DNA of 64,000 nt from Acidobacteriota bacterium. GTDB lineage: Bacteria; Acidobacteriota; Terriglobia; Bryobacterales; Bryobacteraceae. Position numbers and translations under genes: made by a program. Each line of letters begins with the position of its first letter. Within the stretch, counting starts at the first letter, position 1. The notes below the pieces were generated by a model. That model ran no database searches. It was not told where the DNA came from and saw nothing but the letters and a program-made list of their open reading frames with translations. The DNA is taken from contig JACPNQ010000006.1 of assembly GCA_016185425.1 (NCBI GenBank), forward strand, positions 124,001 through 188,000. The letters are read 5' to 3'. Positions 27,416 through 37,109 of this stretch are shown here, piece after piece.

Positions 27416-28192
27416 TTATCGAATTGTGAGGGTTCCGCCATCGACCGGCATGCCGGTTCCCGTGATAAAGGAGGCCTCGTCCGAACAAAGAAACAGTGCC
27501 GCGTAGGCAATCTCGATCGGCTCCGCCATGCGTCCGATCGGCTGCGCCTTGGAGAGCTTGTCGAACATCTCATCCTCGCGGCCGGGATAGTTCTTCGCGA
27601 TGAATCCGTCGACAAACGGGGTGTGTACACGGCCCGGAAGCAGCGCGTTGCAACGGATGTTGTGAGCCAGAAAATCCTTGGCCACCGCATACGTCATCGC
27701 AAGCACGGCTCCCTTGCTCGTCGCATAGGCAAAGCGGTCGTTGATAGCCATCACTGACACGCAGGAAGCAAGGTTCAAAATAACGCCGCCCGCGCCATCG
27801 GCCACCATGAACTGCAGCGTCGATCGCAGGCAGTTCGCCGGACCGAAAACGTTCACTCGCTGCACGCGCTCAAAGTCCTCGGGAGTCGTTGTCAGGGCAT
27901 TGCCTACATGAGCGATCCCGGCGTTGTTGACCAGAATGTGGATGCGGCCACGGCGGCCGTGGATCCCGGCGACAACACTGTCGACTTGACCTGCATCGGC
28001 AACATCGCAGGCCGTGGCGGTCGCGGTTCCACCGGCGGCGGTGATCTCGGCCACGGCACGGTCCATCTCTTCCAAATTCCGGTCCAGGATCTCCACGGCG
28101 GCGCCTTCAGCGGCGAAAAGCTTGGCGATGGCGAGGCCGATACCGGATGCGCCGCCTGTAATGACGGCGGTCTTCGATGCAAGTTTAGGCAT
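27416..28192 (-). CDS. SDR family oxidoreductase, probably 2-keto-3-deoxy-L-fuconate dehydrogenase-like, 258 aa
   Basis: This is a classical short-chain dehydrogenase. The cofactor motif TGGASGIGLAIAKLF (T-G-x3-G-x-G) is at residues 11-25, then NNAG (ILVNNAGIAHVG), the catalytic Ser in LNLASCVSV, and YATSKGAVLA (Tyr-x3-Lys). The C-terminal GRVHTPFVDGFIAKNYPG is characteristic of dehydrogenases found with FAH hydrolases in fucose utilisation loci. Asp37 at the end of beta2 (VEILDRN) favours NAD over NADP. The start at 28192 (MPKLASKTAVITGG) matches family length; the longer frame to 28225 overlaps the divergent purS. Probably cotranscribed with the FAH gene. Confidence 0.85.
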   Translation of the reverse strand: MPKLASKTAVITGGASGIGLAIAKLFAAEGAAVEILDRNLEEMDRAVAEITAAGGTATATACDVADAGQVDSVVAGIHGRRGRIHILVNNAGIAHVGNALTTTPEDFERVQRVNVFGPANCLRSTLQFMVADGAGGVILNLASCVSVMAINDRFAYATSKGAVLAMTYAVAKDFLAHNIRCNALLPGRVHTPFVDGFIAKNYPGREDEMFDKLSKAQPIGRMAEPIEIAYAALFLCSDEASFITGTGMPVDGGTLTIR

Positions 28193-28224
28193 TGCCGATA
28201 TTGTCTCGTACAATGAAAGAATCA

Positions 28225-28470
28225 ATGAAAGCGCACGTATTTGTGACTCTGAAGAAGACAGTGCTGGACGCGCAAGGCAAGACCGTATGTCAGGCCCTGC
28301 GAGGTTTGGGGCATGGCTCCATCGCCGACGTACGCCAGGGCAAGTACTTTGAAATCGATATCGCCGGCGGATCCGATCCGGCGGCCATTCGCGCCGAGGT
28401 CGACCTGATTGCGCGCGAGATTCTGGCTAATCCCGTGATCGAAGACTACCGATTAGAGATCGAGGAGTAA
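28225..28470 (+). CDS. purS: Phosphoribosylformylglycinamidine synthase subunit PurS
   Basis: PurS is the small subunit that links PurL and PurQ in the FGAM synthase complex of purine biosynthesis. The 81-residue sequence has the family opening [20 protein letters not shown], the conserved [20 protein letters not shown] and the C-terminal [11 protein letters not shown]. The start at 28225 is preferred over the ATG at 28213 because it matches the family N-terminus. Unlike the common arrangement, purQ and purL are not adjacent; glmS follows after 10 bases. The divergent SDR starts 33 bases upstream, so the two promoters must overlap. Confidence 0.92.
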   Translation: MKAHVFVTLKKTVLDAQGKTVCQALRGLGHGSIADVRQGKYFEIDIAGGSDPAAIRAEVDLIAREILANPVIEDYRLEIEE

Positions 28471-28480
28471 TCGATCACCT

Positions 28481-30340
28481 ATGTGCGGCATTGTCGGCTA
28501 CGTCGGAGCGCGGAAGACGGCGCCGATCATCCTGGATGGATTACGGCGATTGGAATACCGCGGGTATGACTCGGCTGGGATCGCCGTCGTTGGCGCCGAT
28601 GGCAAGCTTGTCATTCGCCGGGCTTCGGGCAAACTGCACAATCTAGAGGAGACGGTTCAGCTTTCGCCCATCGACGGGCACTTCGGAATCGGACACACAC
28701 GCTGGGCCACGCACGGCCGGCCGACGGAAGAGAACGCCCACCCGCACACCGGGCCGAAACGCAACGTTGTGCTGGTGCATAACGGCATCGTCGAAAACTA
28801 CCTCGAACTTCGCCGCGAGCTGGAACAGCGCGGACACGAGTTTGTCACCGAGACCGACACCGAGGTGGTCGCTCATCTGGTGGAGATATACATGGCTGGC
28901 GGCCAGAGCTTTGAAGAGGCCGTTCGCACGACAGTCAAACGGATCAACGGCGTCTTTGCGCTGGCGATCATGTCTTGCTCGGAGCCAGGGAAAATCATCG
29001 CCGCGCGGAACGGCCCGCCGGTGGTGATCGGTCTTGGCGATAAAGAATACTTCGTGGCATCGGATGTTCCGGCCATCCTGAGCCACACGCGCGACATGTT
29101 CTTCCTGGACGACGGCGACATCGCCGTGGTCACATGCGACGGTGTCCGGCTGATGGACTTCAACGGCACGCCCATCAAGCGCCAGGTCACCCACATCCTT
29201 TGGGATCCGATCCTGGCCGAAAAAGGCGGCTACAAGCACTTCATGCTCAAGGAGATCTATGAGCAGCCGCGCGCCGTGCGGGACACGCTTCTCGGCCGCG
29301 TCGGGCAGGAGTCGGGGCGCATATTCCTCGAGGAGATGGCCATCACACCGGAAGAGTTCGGAGCCTTCTCGCAGATCCGGATCGTGGCCTGCGGCACAAG
29401 CTGGCACGCCGGGCTGACAGGCAAGGTGATGATCGAGCGGCTGGCGCGAGTGCCGGTCGAAGTCGACTACGGTAGCGAGTTCCGGTACCGCGATCCAATC
29501 GTCGATGAAAAGACGCTGACAGTGGTCATCTCGCAGTCGGGCGAGACGGCCGACACAATCGCCGCCCAACGCGAGGCGAAACAAAAAGGCTCTAAAACGT
29601 TGGCCATCTGCAACGTGATCGGATCGATGATCCCTCGGGAAGCATCGGGGACGCTGCTGACACATGCGGGGCCTGAGATCGGTGTGGCGTCGACAAAAGC
29701 ATTCACATCGCAGGTGACGGCTCTTTTCATATTGGCCATGTATTTGGGACAACAGAAGGGCGCGCTCACCGAGTCGGCCGCTCGCGCTCTCGTCGCAGAA
29801 TTGGTGCGGCTCCCGGGCAAACTCGAGCATTTGCTGGGTGCCGGGAACCACTACGAGGAGATCGCGAGAGCACTGTTCCGCGCGACGGACTTCTTATACC
29901 TCGGGCGGGGGATTCACTTCCCGATCGCGCTGGAAGGCGCGCTGAAGCTGAAGGAGATCTCCTACATCCACGCCGAGGGCTACCCGGCCGGCGAAATGAA
30001 ACACGGACCAAATGCGTTGATCGACGGCAATCTGCCGGTTGTAGTGCTCGCTGCCTATGACCCGGCCGATCCAACCAGCCGCGTCCGCTACGAAAAAACG
30101 CTATCGAATATTCAGGAAGTAAAGGCCCGCGAGGGAATCGTTGTTGGAATTGTCAATGAAGGGGATGAGGAAGCGCGCAAGATGTGCAGCTACGCCATCG
30201 AAGTGCCCGTGACCTCGGAGCTCTTGCTGCCGCTTCTCGAGATCGTGCCGCTCCAATTGCTCGCCTATCACATCGCCGTCCGCCGCGGCTGCGATGTGGA
30301 CCAGCCGCGGAATCTGGCGAAGTCGGTCACTGTCGAATGA
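28481..30340 (+). CDS. glmS: Glutamine--fructose-6-phosphate aminotransferase (isomerizing)
   Basis: Makes glucosamine-6-phosphate from fructose-6-phosphate and glutamine, the entry to UDP-GlcNAc and peptidoglycan. Cys2 ([15 protein letters not shown]) is the glutaminase nucleophile. RWATHGRP and HNGIVENY follow in the class II amidotransferase domain (about 1-230). Two SIS domains carry [22 protein letters not shown] and [10 protein letters not shown]. The end is the typical [13 protein letters not shown]. The length of 619 aa is normal. GAGGAG at the end of purS may serve as its ribosome site. The stop overlaps the next start (ATGA). Confidence 0.97.
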   Translation: MCGIVGYVGARKTAPIILDGLRRLEYRGYDSAGIAVVGADGKLVIRRASGKLHNLEETVQLSPIDGHFGIGHTRWATHGRPTEENAHPHTGPKRNVVLVHNGIVENYLELRRELEQRGHEFVTETDTEVVAHLVEIYMAGGQSFEEAVRTTVKRINGVFALAIMSCSEPGKIIAARNGPPVVIGLGDKEYFVASDVPAILSHTRDMFFLDDGDIAVVTCDGVRLMDFNGTPIKRQVTHILWDPILAEKGGYKHFMLKEIYEQPRAVRDTLLGRVGQESGRIFLEEMAITPEEFGAFSQIRIVACGTSWHAGLTGKVMIERLARVPVEVDYGSEFRYRDPIVDEKTLTVVISQSGETADTIAAQREAKQKGSKTLAICNVIGSMIPREASGTLLTHAGPEIGVASTKAFTSQVTALFILAMYLGQQKGALTESAARALVAELVRLPGKLEHLLGAGNHYEEIARALFRATDFLYLGRGIHFPIALEGALKLKEISYIHAEGYPAGEMKHGPNALIDGNLPVVVLAAYDPADPTSRVRYEKTLSNIQEVKAREGIVVGIVNEGDEEARKMCSYAIEVPVTSELLLPLLEIVPLQLLAYHIAVRRGCDVDQPRNLAKSVTVE

Positions 30341-30756
30341 AGCAGGCTGTTACTTCGATTCAGGTGGGAACAAGAGGCAAGGGGCTCTACGAGTTCACCG
30401 GAGATGTGGAGCGCTGGGTGTCGGAACAGGCGATGCAGACGGGGCTGGTAACGCTTTTCATCCGGCACACATCGGCCTCTCTGACCATTCAGGAGAATGC
30501 CGATCCGGATGTAGTGGCCGATTTGAACGACTGGTTCGGACGGCTGGTGCAGGAACGCGACCCGCATTTTCGCCATGTGCTCGAAGGCCCGGACGATATG
30601 CCAGCCCACATCCGCTCGGCTCTGACAGCCACCCAGCTCAGCGTGCCCGTGATGAACGGTCGCTTGGCGCTTGGGACTTGGCAGGGGATCTATGTGTTCG
30701 AACATCGCCGAGCGCCGCACCGCCGGACCGTCGCGGCGCATATCATTGGAGAATGA
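30337..30756 (+). CDS. YjbQ/UPF0047 family protein, 139 aa
   Basis: This is a small beta-rich protein of the YjbQ family, for which some thiamine-phosphate-synthase-like activity has been reported in members; the cellular role is unclear. Family hallmarks are visible: [36 protein letters not shown], and [20 protein letters not shown] followed by [11 protein letters not shown]. The start at 30337 overlaps the glmS stop as ATGA, and its own stop overlaps the following cytochrome start as ATGA, so the three are translationally coupled. Confidence 0.9.
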   Translation: MKQAVTSIQVGTRGKGLYEFTGDVERWVSEQAMQTGLVTLFIRHTSASLTIQENADPDVVADLNDWFGRLVQERDPHFRHVLEGPDDMPAHIRSALTATQLSVPVMNGRLALGTWQGIYVFEHRRAPHRRTVAAHIIGE

Positions 30757-31115
30757 GTACTCGGTTCTTACTACCGATCCTTCTCGCGTTCGGAGTCTAT
30801 GCTCACGACGCGCACGGTAAGAAGACCTCGCCGCCGTCCGCCAAGTTGTTAAAGAGCCCGCTCACCACGGCACAAGCCAGGCCCGAGCTGGGCAAAGCCA
30901 AGTACGAACAAACCTGCGCCGCCTGCCACGGTACAGACGGCAAGGCCAAGAGTGCAACGGACTTGACCGATCACAAAATGCACTCGATGAAGGACGGTGA
31001 AATCTACTGGGTGATCACCAACGGCGTCGGCAAGACGATGCCCGCCTTCAAAGCGCAGCTAACGGAAACCGAGCGCTGGCAGATCGTGCTCTACGTCCGC
31101 CAGTTGGCTAAATAG
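30753..31115 (+). CDS. Exported mono-haem cytochrome c, 120 aa
   Basis: A signal peptide ([20 protein letters not shown]) is followed by the haem-binding motif Cys55-Ala-Ala-Cys58-His59 in KYEQTCAACHGTDGKAKSAT. A distal methionine ligand is probably in GVGKTMPAFKAQL. This is a small class I (cytochrome c6/cbb3-like) periplasmic electron carrier. GGAGA precedes the ATG, which overlaps the upstream stop as ATGA. Its partner oxidase or reductase is not in the window. Confidence 0.9.
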   Translation: MSTRFLLPILLAFGVYAHDAHGKKTSPPSAKLLKSPLTTAQARPELGKAKYEQTCAACHGTDGKAKSATDLTDHKMHSMKDGEIYWVITNGVGKTMPAFKAQLTETERWQIVLYVRQLAK

Positions 31116-31302
31116 GGCGGCAATCCAACGCGCAAGGTTGGTGTCGAGCCCACGCTGGAGATTCTTGGCGTCCACAAGCCCAGGATTTCGAAAGCGGTTT
31201 ACCGGGAACACCGGCGTGCCACCGCCTCGAACGAGCTGACGAATGCTCACTTTGAGCGGCTCGTGTTGATCGAAGCAATACTCACAGATCCCGAAGGAGG
31301 GT
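31116..31302. other. Convergent intergenic stretch with no supported gene
   Basis: 187 bases lie between the cytochrome c stop and the end of the hydroxyacyl-CoA dehydrogenase gene. Both strands are open: a plus frame reads through from 31116 to 31628 with protein-like text such as NELTNAHFERLVLIEAILTD, and a minus frame covers 31059-31334. Neither has a convincing start. It may be the remnant of an older gene. Confidence 0.4.
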
Positions 31303-33375
31303 TCAAGGCAATCGAACTTGGCCAGCACTATCAAGAGGACTTCCAGTGCGCACTAACAGCGGAGCCGGTTCCCAGCCGAACTCGCGGATGCGGGCGAGGA
31401 CTCTGTCGAGTCCAAGAGACTCCGCATAAAACATCGGGCCGCCGCGATAGGCTGGAAAGCCGTATCCGGTCAGATAGACGATGTCGATATCCACCGACCG
31501 GAGGGCGATGCCCTCTTCCAGAATGCGGAAGCCTTCGTTCGCCAGTGAGAGCAGTGTGCGGTCGAGGATCTCTTCCTTCGAGATCTCGCGCCGCTCGATG
31601 CCCTCGCGCGCCGCGACTTCCGCGATGATCGCATCGACCTCCGGATCGTGGCTCGGTTTGCGGTTCTCGTCGTACTTGTAATAACCGGCGCCGGTCTTCT
31701 GACCGAATCGCCCGCGCTCGCAGAGTTCATCGGAGATATGCGGGATGCGCTCGCCGGGGACTTCGAGGTGCTTGAACTCTTTGCGAATGCGCCAGCCGAC
31801 ATCCAGTCCGGCGAGGTCGCCCATCGCCAGCGGGCCCATCGCCATGCCGAAATCATAAAGAGCGCCGTCCACCTGTTCCGGCGACGCACCCTCTTCAACC
31901 AGAAACTGGGCCTCGCGTCCATAGCAATGAATCATTCGGTTGCCGATAAAGCCGCGGCAGTTGCCCGCCAGCACGCCGACTTTGTTGAGGCGCTTCGCGA
32001 GAGCCATGCAAGTGGCGATCACATCGAGGCCCGTTGCCGCGCCGCGGACCACTTCGAGCAGGCGCATCACATTGGCCGGGCTGAAATAGTGAGTGCCGAT
32101 CACATCCTGCGGCCGCTTGGTCGCGGAGGCTATCTCGTCGATCGATAGAGTGGAGGTGTTAGTAGCCAAAATGCAGCCGGGCTTTGCGATGCGATCAATC
32201 TCCGCGAACACTTCTTTCTTGAGGGCCATCCCCTCAAAAACAGCTTCGGTGATGATGTCGGTCTCGTCGAAACCGTCCCACGTGAGCTGCGGCGTGATGA
32301 GCGCCATCCGCTGGTCCATAACTGCCTGCGGAAAGCGGCCCTTGGCGACGGAGTTCGAGTAGTTCTTCCGGATCGTCGCCATGCCGCGGTCGAGTGCTTC
32401 TTGCGCCGCCTCGCGGAGGCGAACCGGGATACCGGCGTTGGCGAAGTTCATCGCGATGCCGCCTCCCATTGTGCCGGCGCCGATCACGGCCGCCTGCTTG
32501 ATGTCGCGCGCCGGCGTGTTCTTGTCGATACCTGGAATCTTGGCCACTTCCCGCTCGCCGAAAAAGGCGTGAATCAACGCCTTTGACTGCGGGCCGTAAA
32601 GGCATTGATTGAAAAGTTCACGCTCGCGGGCGCAGCCTTCGGCGAAGGGGAGTCTGGTCGCAGCTTCCACAGCGTCGATCGCGGCGAGCGGCGCCGTCTG
32701 GTTGCGAAGGGCCTTCTTCGCTTGCACACGGAGGGCATCGAAAATGTTCGGATCAAACGGGCGGATCTCTCGCTCGCGAGGCTTGGGTCGCTCTGTTTGC
32801 GCTCGGGCGAATGAGACGGCGCCGGCAAGCAGGTCGCCCTCAATGATCTGGTCGACGACACCTGCTTCCAGCGCTTTAGCGGCCTTGATCGGCTCGCCGA
32901 ACGCGCACATCTGTGCGGCGAGTTCGACGCCAGCCAATCGTGGCAGCCGCTGTGTTCCCACGGCGCCGGGGATCAGTCCGATCTTTATCTCGGGTTGGCC
33001 GACTTGGGCGGACGGTGCGGCGACGCGGTAGTGCCCGCCCATCGCGACCTCCAGTCCACCGCCCAGCGCGGTGCCATGGATGGCAACGATGACCGGTTTC
33101 GGAGAATCCTCCATGGCGAGCATCAGCGGCAGCAAGTTGTGGCCTTTGCTTTGTCCTGCGACAACCTTGCCAAATTCTTTGATGTCGGCGCCCGCGATGA
33201 ATGTCCGGCCGGCGCCGATCAGGACGATGGCCTTCACTTCGGGATCGGCGATGTGCTGTGCGAGCCCGGCGGCGATGCCCTCGGGCACGCCGGGGCTGAG
33301 CGCGTTGACGGGAGGATTGTCAACGGTGATGATGCCAACGGCATCTTGCTTAGATAGCTGAATAAGTGGAATCAT
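31303..33375 (-). CDS. Bifunctional enoyl-CoA hydratase/3-hydroxyacyl-CoA dehydrogenase (FadJ/FadB-like), 690 aa
   Basis: Catalyses two steps of fatty-acid beta-oxidation. The N-terminal crotonase domain (about 1-185) has [19 protein letters not shown] (oxyanion hole) and [20 protein letters not shown]. The NAD-binding domain begins [20 protein letters not shown] (about 291-310), with [20 protein letters not shown] and [19 protein letters not shown]. Two C-terminal 3HCDH helical domains follow ([40 protein letters not shown]). The last ~16 residues after WEPAPLL do not look like the usual end of the family. The start overlaps the ligase stop as ATGA. No thiolase gene is adjacent. Confidence 0.9.
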   Translation of the reverse strand: MIPLIQLSKQDAVGIITVDNPPVNALSPGVPEGIAAGLAQHIADPEVKAIVLIGAGRTFIAGADIKEFGKVVAGQSKGHNLLPLMLAMEDSPKPVIVAIHGTALGGGLEVAMGGHYRVAAPSAQVGQPEIKIGLIPGAVGTQRLPRLAGVELAAQMCAFGEPIKAAKALEAGVVDQIIEGDLLAGAVSFARAQTERPKPREREIRPFDPNIFDALRVQAKKALRNQTAPLAAIDAVEAATRLPFAEGCARERELFNQCLYGPQSKALIHAFFGEREVAKIPGIDKNTPARDIKQAAVIGAGTMGGGIAMNFANAGIPVRLREAAQEALDRGMATIRKNYSNSVAKGRFPQAVMDQRMALITPQLTWDGFDETDIITEAVFEGMALKKEVFAEIDRIAKPGCILATNTSTLSIDEIASATKRPQDVIGTHYFSPANVMRLLEVVRGAATGLDVIATCMALAKRLNKVGVLAGNCRGFIGNRMIHCYGREAQFLVEEGASPEQVDGALYDFGMAMGPLAMGDLAGLDVGWRIRKEFKHLEVPGERIPHISDELCERGRFGQKTGAGYYKYDENRKPSHDPEVDAIIAEVAAREGIERREISKEEILDRTLLSLANEGFRILEEGIALRSVDIDIVYLTGYGFPAYRGGPMFYAESLGLDRVLARIREFGWEPAPLLVRTGSPLDSAGQVRLP

Positions 33376-34925
33376 TGGGCCTCACGGAGTTGGCGTCGGA
33401 GGACTTTGCCTACCGCCGTCTTAGGAAGAGCCGATATAAATTCAATTTCGGAGGGTACTTTGAACTTGGCGAGGCGCCCGGCGCAGTAGGCGATGATGTC
33501 ATCGCGCGATGGCGCAAAGCCTGCCCGCAACACAACAAAGGCCTTGACGTGCTCGCCACGATAGGCGTGAGGCTTGCCGACGACGCAGGCTTCAAGGATT
33601 GCGGGATGAGTGAACAGGACATCTTCGACTTCGTTGGGGAACACCTTGAAGCCGCTGACACAAATCATGTCTTTCTTGCGCTGCACGATGTAGAAGAAGC
33701 CGTCCTCGTCCATGCGCGCGATATCGCCGGTGTGCATCCAACCGTCGCGCAGCGCGTTAGCCGTTTCGGCAGGTTGGTTCCAGTAACCCTTCATGATTTG
33801 CGGGCCCCTGACACATAGCTCGCCTTCCTCGTGAAGACCGACCTCACGCGTGGGGTCATCAATGTCGACGATCTTGAACTCGGTGCTGGTGACCGGAATT
33901 CCAATACTGCCGATCTTGCGCCGCGCGAGGAGAGGCGTTGTCGACGCGGTGCAAGACGTCTCCGTCATGCCATAGCCTTCGCGAAGGGCAACACCGGTGA
34001 GCTGTTCGAAGCGCTCGATGACATCAATGGGCAGCGGCGCGGCGCCGCTGTTGAAGTGCTTCACCTTGTGAAGGCCGCACGTGGCGGCTTCCGCGTGGTT
34101 GAGAAGGGAGATGAAGAGAGTCGGCACGCCAGGAAAGAACGTCGGTTCGTATTCTCTGCACGCCGCGATCACGAGGTTGACGTCAAATTTAGGAATGAGA
34201 ATAGTCATCGTGCCGTTCCACGCGCTGAGCAGCATGCCGACCACCTGGCCGTAAATGTGGAAGAAGGGGAGAACCATCAGCATGCGCTCCTCGCCGCGGC
34301 GAAGATGATATTGGTGCCAGAGGGCGTTCTGGACGGTATTCGCGAAGAGGTTGTAGTGCGTCAACATCGCGCCCTTCGAGACGCCCGTTGTGCCGCCGGT
34401 GTATTGGAGCAGGGCGACGTCCTCTTCCGCGTTGATCGTCACGCGCGGCATCGCCGCCGGGTCGCCGGCGGCGATGAGCTCTTCGAAGTTGCCCGGTGTG
34501 AGGATCACGAGATCGAAAGGGAGCGTTGTTGGCTTCTGTGTGACAAGGGCACGGATTCCGGCGTCGTTGGCGACTGCCTCCAATTCGCGAGGCGTGTAGG
34601 CCGGGTTGATGTTCGCAACGATTGCGCCCAGGCGCATCGCGGCGAAGAACGAGATCGGATACTGAGGGCAGTTGGGCAGCATGATGCCGATACGGTCTCC
34701 CTTGCGGATGCCCTTCGCGTGCAGGCTGGCGGCGAGACGATCGGCCCGATCCTTGATCTGCTCGAAGGTCAGAATCGAACCTTCGTAGGCGGTGGCTGGG
34801 CGATGACGGTATTGGCTTGCGGCGGTTTGGATGATCAGGTACAGGGATTGATGAGGAAACGTCGCCACCGGAGGCACCCAGAAGTCGTAGTGCTTCAGCC
34901 AGGGTTTGGACGCGAACACGCTCAT
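33372..34925 (-). CDS. Long-chain-fatty-acid--CoA ligase (AMP-binding), 517 aa
   Basis: Activates fatty acids to acyl-CoA through an acyl-adenylate. The motifs in order are the P-loop [20 protein letters not shown], the A5-type GYGMTETSC, the hinge [20 protein letters not shown] and [20 protein letters not shown]; the catalytic lysine region is in [16 protein letters not shown] at the C-terminus. The start at 34925 ([20 protein letters not shown]) overlaps the upstream dehydrogenase stop as ATGA; the longer frame to 35051 is an overlap shadow. Cytoplasmic, part of a four-gene beta-oxidation operon. Confidence 0.92.
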   Translation of the reverse strand: MSVFASKPWLKHYDFWVPPVATFPHQSLYLIIQTAASQYRHRPATAYEGSILTFEQIKDRADRLAASLHAKGIRKGDRIGIMLPNCPQYPISFFAAMRLGAIVANINPAYTPRELEAVANDAGIRALVTQKPTTLPFDLVILTPGNFEELIAAGDPAAMPRVTINAEEDVALLQYTGGTTGVSKGAMLTHYNLFANTVQNALWHQYHLRRGEERMLMVLPFFHIYGQVVGMLLSAWNGTMTILIPKFDVNLVIAACREYEPTFFPGVPTLFISLLNHAEAATCGLHKVKHFNSGAAPLPIDVIERFEQLTGVALREGYGMTETSCTASTTPLLARRKIGSIGIPVTSTEFKIVDIDDPTREVGLHEEGELCVRGPQIMKGYWNQPAETANALRDGWMHTGDIARMDEDGFFYIVQRKKDMICVSGFKVFPNEVEDVLFTHPAILEACVVGKPHAYRGEHVKAFVVLRAGFAPSRDDIIAYCAGRLAKFKVPSEIEFISALPKTAVGKVLRRQLREAQ

Positions 34926-35884
34926 AGGACAAATTGGGCAATTCGCTCGCGATGCCAGGCGGTGTCGCCGAAGGCGGTCTCCGCCGCCTTCGCGCGGCGG
35001 TAGTAGAGGTGGATATCGTTCTCCCAGGTGAAGCCCATGCCGCCGTGGCATTGGATGGCGTTGTTGCCTGTCTGACGGGCGGCTTCGTTGATGAACGACT
35101 TGGCGACGCTGACGGCAGTTAGGGCTTCGGGGAGGTTTTCTTGCAGCGCATAGGCGGCGTAATAGGTCGCCGAACGGGCGCTCTCAGTGGCAACGAGCAT
35201 GTCGGCGCACATTGCTTGCACAAGCTGATAGGCGCCGATGGCCTTGCCGAACTGCTTGCGGGTCTTGCAGTATCCAACGGTGAGGTCGAGCATCTTCTGC
35301 ATCGCACCGGTCATTTCGGCGCAGAGCAGGGTGGTTCCGATCGCGAGGGCGCGGTCGAATCCGGCATCGAGTGGTTCGCCGGATTCGAAGTGGATCTTGT
35401 AGAGGCGGCGCGTCAGGTCAATGCCGGGCATCGGCTCGACGGTGAAAGAATCGACGAGCAGCGCTCCTTCGGGAGTCTGCACGACGACGTAATCGGCGAT
35501 GGCGGCATCCATTACGAAGAGCTTCGTAGAATCGGCGAACGTGGCGATCTTCTCGCCGCCCGGCAGTCCGGCGGGCATGCTTCCACTGGCGGCGATTGCG
35601 GCACAGGCGGTGAGATGGGCGAGCAGCGGTCCGGGAACCAGAGCGCGGCCGGCCTCCTCCATCGCCGCGGCAATCTCGACCAGGCCGAGACCCATACCGC
35701 CGCAGGCTTCGGGGATGGTCATCCCGCACCAGCCTTGGCCGGCGGTTTTTCGCCAGAGGGCCGCATCGTGCGCGGTTTCCGTTTCCATGATGCGCCGCAC
35801 TTCGGCGATCGGGTATTCGGCGGAGAAGAACTCGCGCGCGGCGTTCCTGGTGAGCTGCTGTGTTTCGGTGAGTCCAAATAGCAT
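34922..35884 (-). CDS. Acyl-CoA dehydrogenase family protein, short subunit, 320 aa
   Basis: An FAD-dependent acyl-CoA dehydrogenase fold is visible from [40 protein letters not shown] and [20 protein letters not shown]. At 320 residues it is shorter than the usual ~380. It directly follows a full-length dehydrogenase (one base gap), which matches heteromeric (alpha2-beta2) enzymes known for steroid and branched substrates, where one subunit lacks the catalytic glutamate. I see no Glu at the position of the HER motif of the partner. The start at 35884 ([14 protein letters not shown]) is the family N-terminus. Confidence 0.88.
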   Translation of the reverse strand: MLFGLTETQQLTRNAAREFFSAEYPIAEVRRIMETETAHDAALWRKTAGQGWCGMTIPEACGGMGLGLVEIAAAMEEAGRALVPGPLLAHLTACAAIAASGSMPAGLPGGEKIATFADSTKLFVMDAAIADYVVVQTPEGALLVDSFTVEPMPGIDLTRRLYKIHFESGEPLDAGFDRALAIGTTLLCAEMTGAMQKMLDLTVGYCKTRKQFGKAIGAYQLVQAMCADMLVATESARSATYYAAYALQENLPEALTAVSVAKSFINEAARQTGNNAIQCHGGMGFTWENDIHLYYRRAKAAETAFGDTAWHRERIAQFVL

Positions 35885-35885
35885 G

Positions 35886-37064
35886 TCAGTAGCTCTTGGG
35901 CAGGCCAAGAACGAAGTGGCCGAGGATAAGGCGTTGAATTTCGGAAGTTCCGGCTTCGATGGTGTTGCCGCGGGCACGCAGATAGTTGTAAGTCCAGACG
36001 CCATCGTCGACCGCATAAACAGAGCCCTTCGTAAGTTGGCCGTAAGGACCGAGCACCTCCTGCGCCACTTGCTGGAATCGTTGATTGAGTTCGCTCCAAA
36101 AGATTTTCTGCATGGAGCCCTCCGGCCCCGGCGTGCCGCCATTCGCCATTTTGGTGTAGGCGCGCATCTGGTTTAGCCGCATGATCTCAAGGCCGGCATA
36201 ACACTCCGCGAGCTTCTGGCGGATGAGCGGGTCGTTGATGCGGTTGAAGGATTTGGCGAGCTCGACGATGCGCTCGAAGCTGCGCCGGATAACAATCTGA
36301 ATGCCGGCGCCGAGTGTGGCGCGTTCGTGCATCAGAGTACCGATGGCGACATTCCAGCCATCGTTGATTTGACCGAGCACGTTAGTGACGGGCACGCGAA
36401 CGTTGGTGAAGAACAGCTCGTTGAACTCGCTCTCGCCGGTCATCTGGCGGAGGGGGCGAACCTCGACGCCGGGTGATTTCATGTCGACGAGCAGGACTGT
36501 GAGGCCTTTGTGTTTGGGAACGTTCGGGCCGGTGCGCACGACGAGCTCACACCAGCCGGCGGCCCAGCCGTAGCTGGTCCAGACCTTTTGACCGTTAACG
36601 ATGAAGTGATCACCATCGAGCACTGCCTCCGTGCGAAGCGCGGCGAGGTCGCTACCGGCGTTGGGTTCGGAGAAGCCCTGGCACCAGATCTCTTCACCGC
36701 TGAGAATCTTGCGAAGAAACCGTTGCTTCTGCGCGGCAGTGCCGTGGGTGATGGTTGTGGGCCCGACGAGCTGGAGGCCGAGGATCCCCGGCAGGCTGGG
36801 CGCGCCGGCGCGTGCCATCTCTTCGGTGAAGATGACTTGCTCCATGACACTCGCGCCGCGGCCGCCGAATTCCTTGGGCCAGGCAATACCGGCCCAGCCG
36901 CCATCGTAGACCCTTCGCTGCCAGGCGCGCAGATACTCGAATTGCTCCGCCTTGGTATGAATCGCGGCGTATTCCTCCGGCCAATCCGGATTGACGTTGA
37001 CGCTGAGCCAGTTGCGGAGACCGTCGCGAAAGGCGAGTTCGGCGGGGGAAAGAGTAAGGTCCAT
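35886..37064 (-). CDS. Acyl-CoA dehydrogenase, 392 aa
   Basis: This is a full-length FAD acyl-CoA dehydrogenase. The FAD-binding CQGFSEPNAGSDLAALRTEA (ACAD signature), QKVWTSYGWAAGWCELVVRT, the MHERATLGAG segment with a candidate catalytic Glu, and the C-terminal GNTIEAGTSEIQRLILGHF (second ACAD signature) are all present. It is the first gene of the minus-strand operon ACAD-ACAD-ligase-hydratase/dehydrogenase and is the likely catalytic partner of the shorter subunit downstream. Substrate chain type is unknown. Confidence 0.92.
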   Translation of the reverse strand: MDLTLSPAELAFRDGLRNWLSVNVNPDWPEEYAAIHTKAEQFEYLRAWQRRVYDGGWAGIAWPKEFGGRGASVMEQVIFTEEMARAGAPSLPGILGLQLVGPTTITHGTAAQKQRFLRKILSGEEIWCQGFSEPNAGSDLAALRTEAVLDGDHFIVNGQKVWTSYGWAAGWCELVVRTGPNVPKHKGLTVLLVDMKSPGVEVRPLRQMTGESEFNELFFTNVRVPVTNVLGQINDGWNVAIGTLMHERATLGAGIQIVIRRSFERIVELAKSFNRINDPLIRQKLAECYAGLEIMRLNQMRAYTKMANGGTPGPEGSMQKIFWSELNQRFQQVAQEVLGPYGQLTKGSVYAVDDGVWTYNYLRARGNTIEAGTSEIQRLILGHFVLGLPKSY

Positions 37065-37109
37065 GCGGGCAGGAACGATTATATGATGGAGCCCGCGAAG
37101 TGGAGTGTT

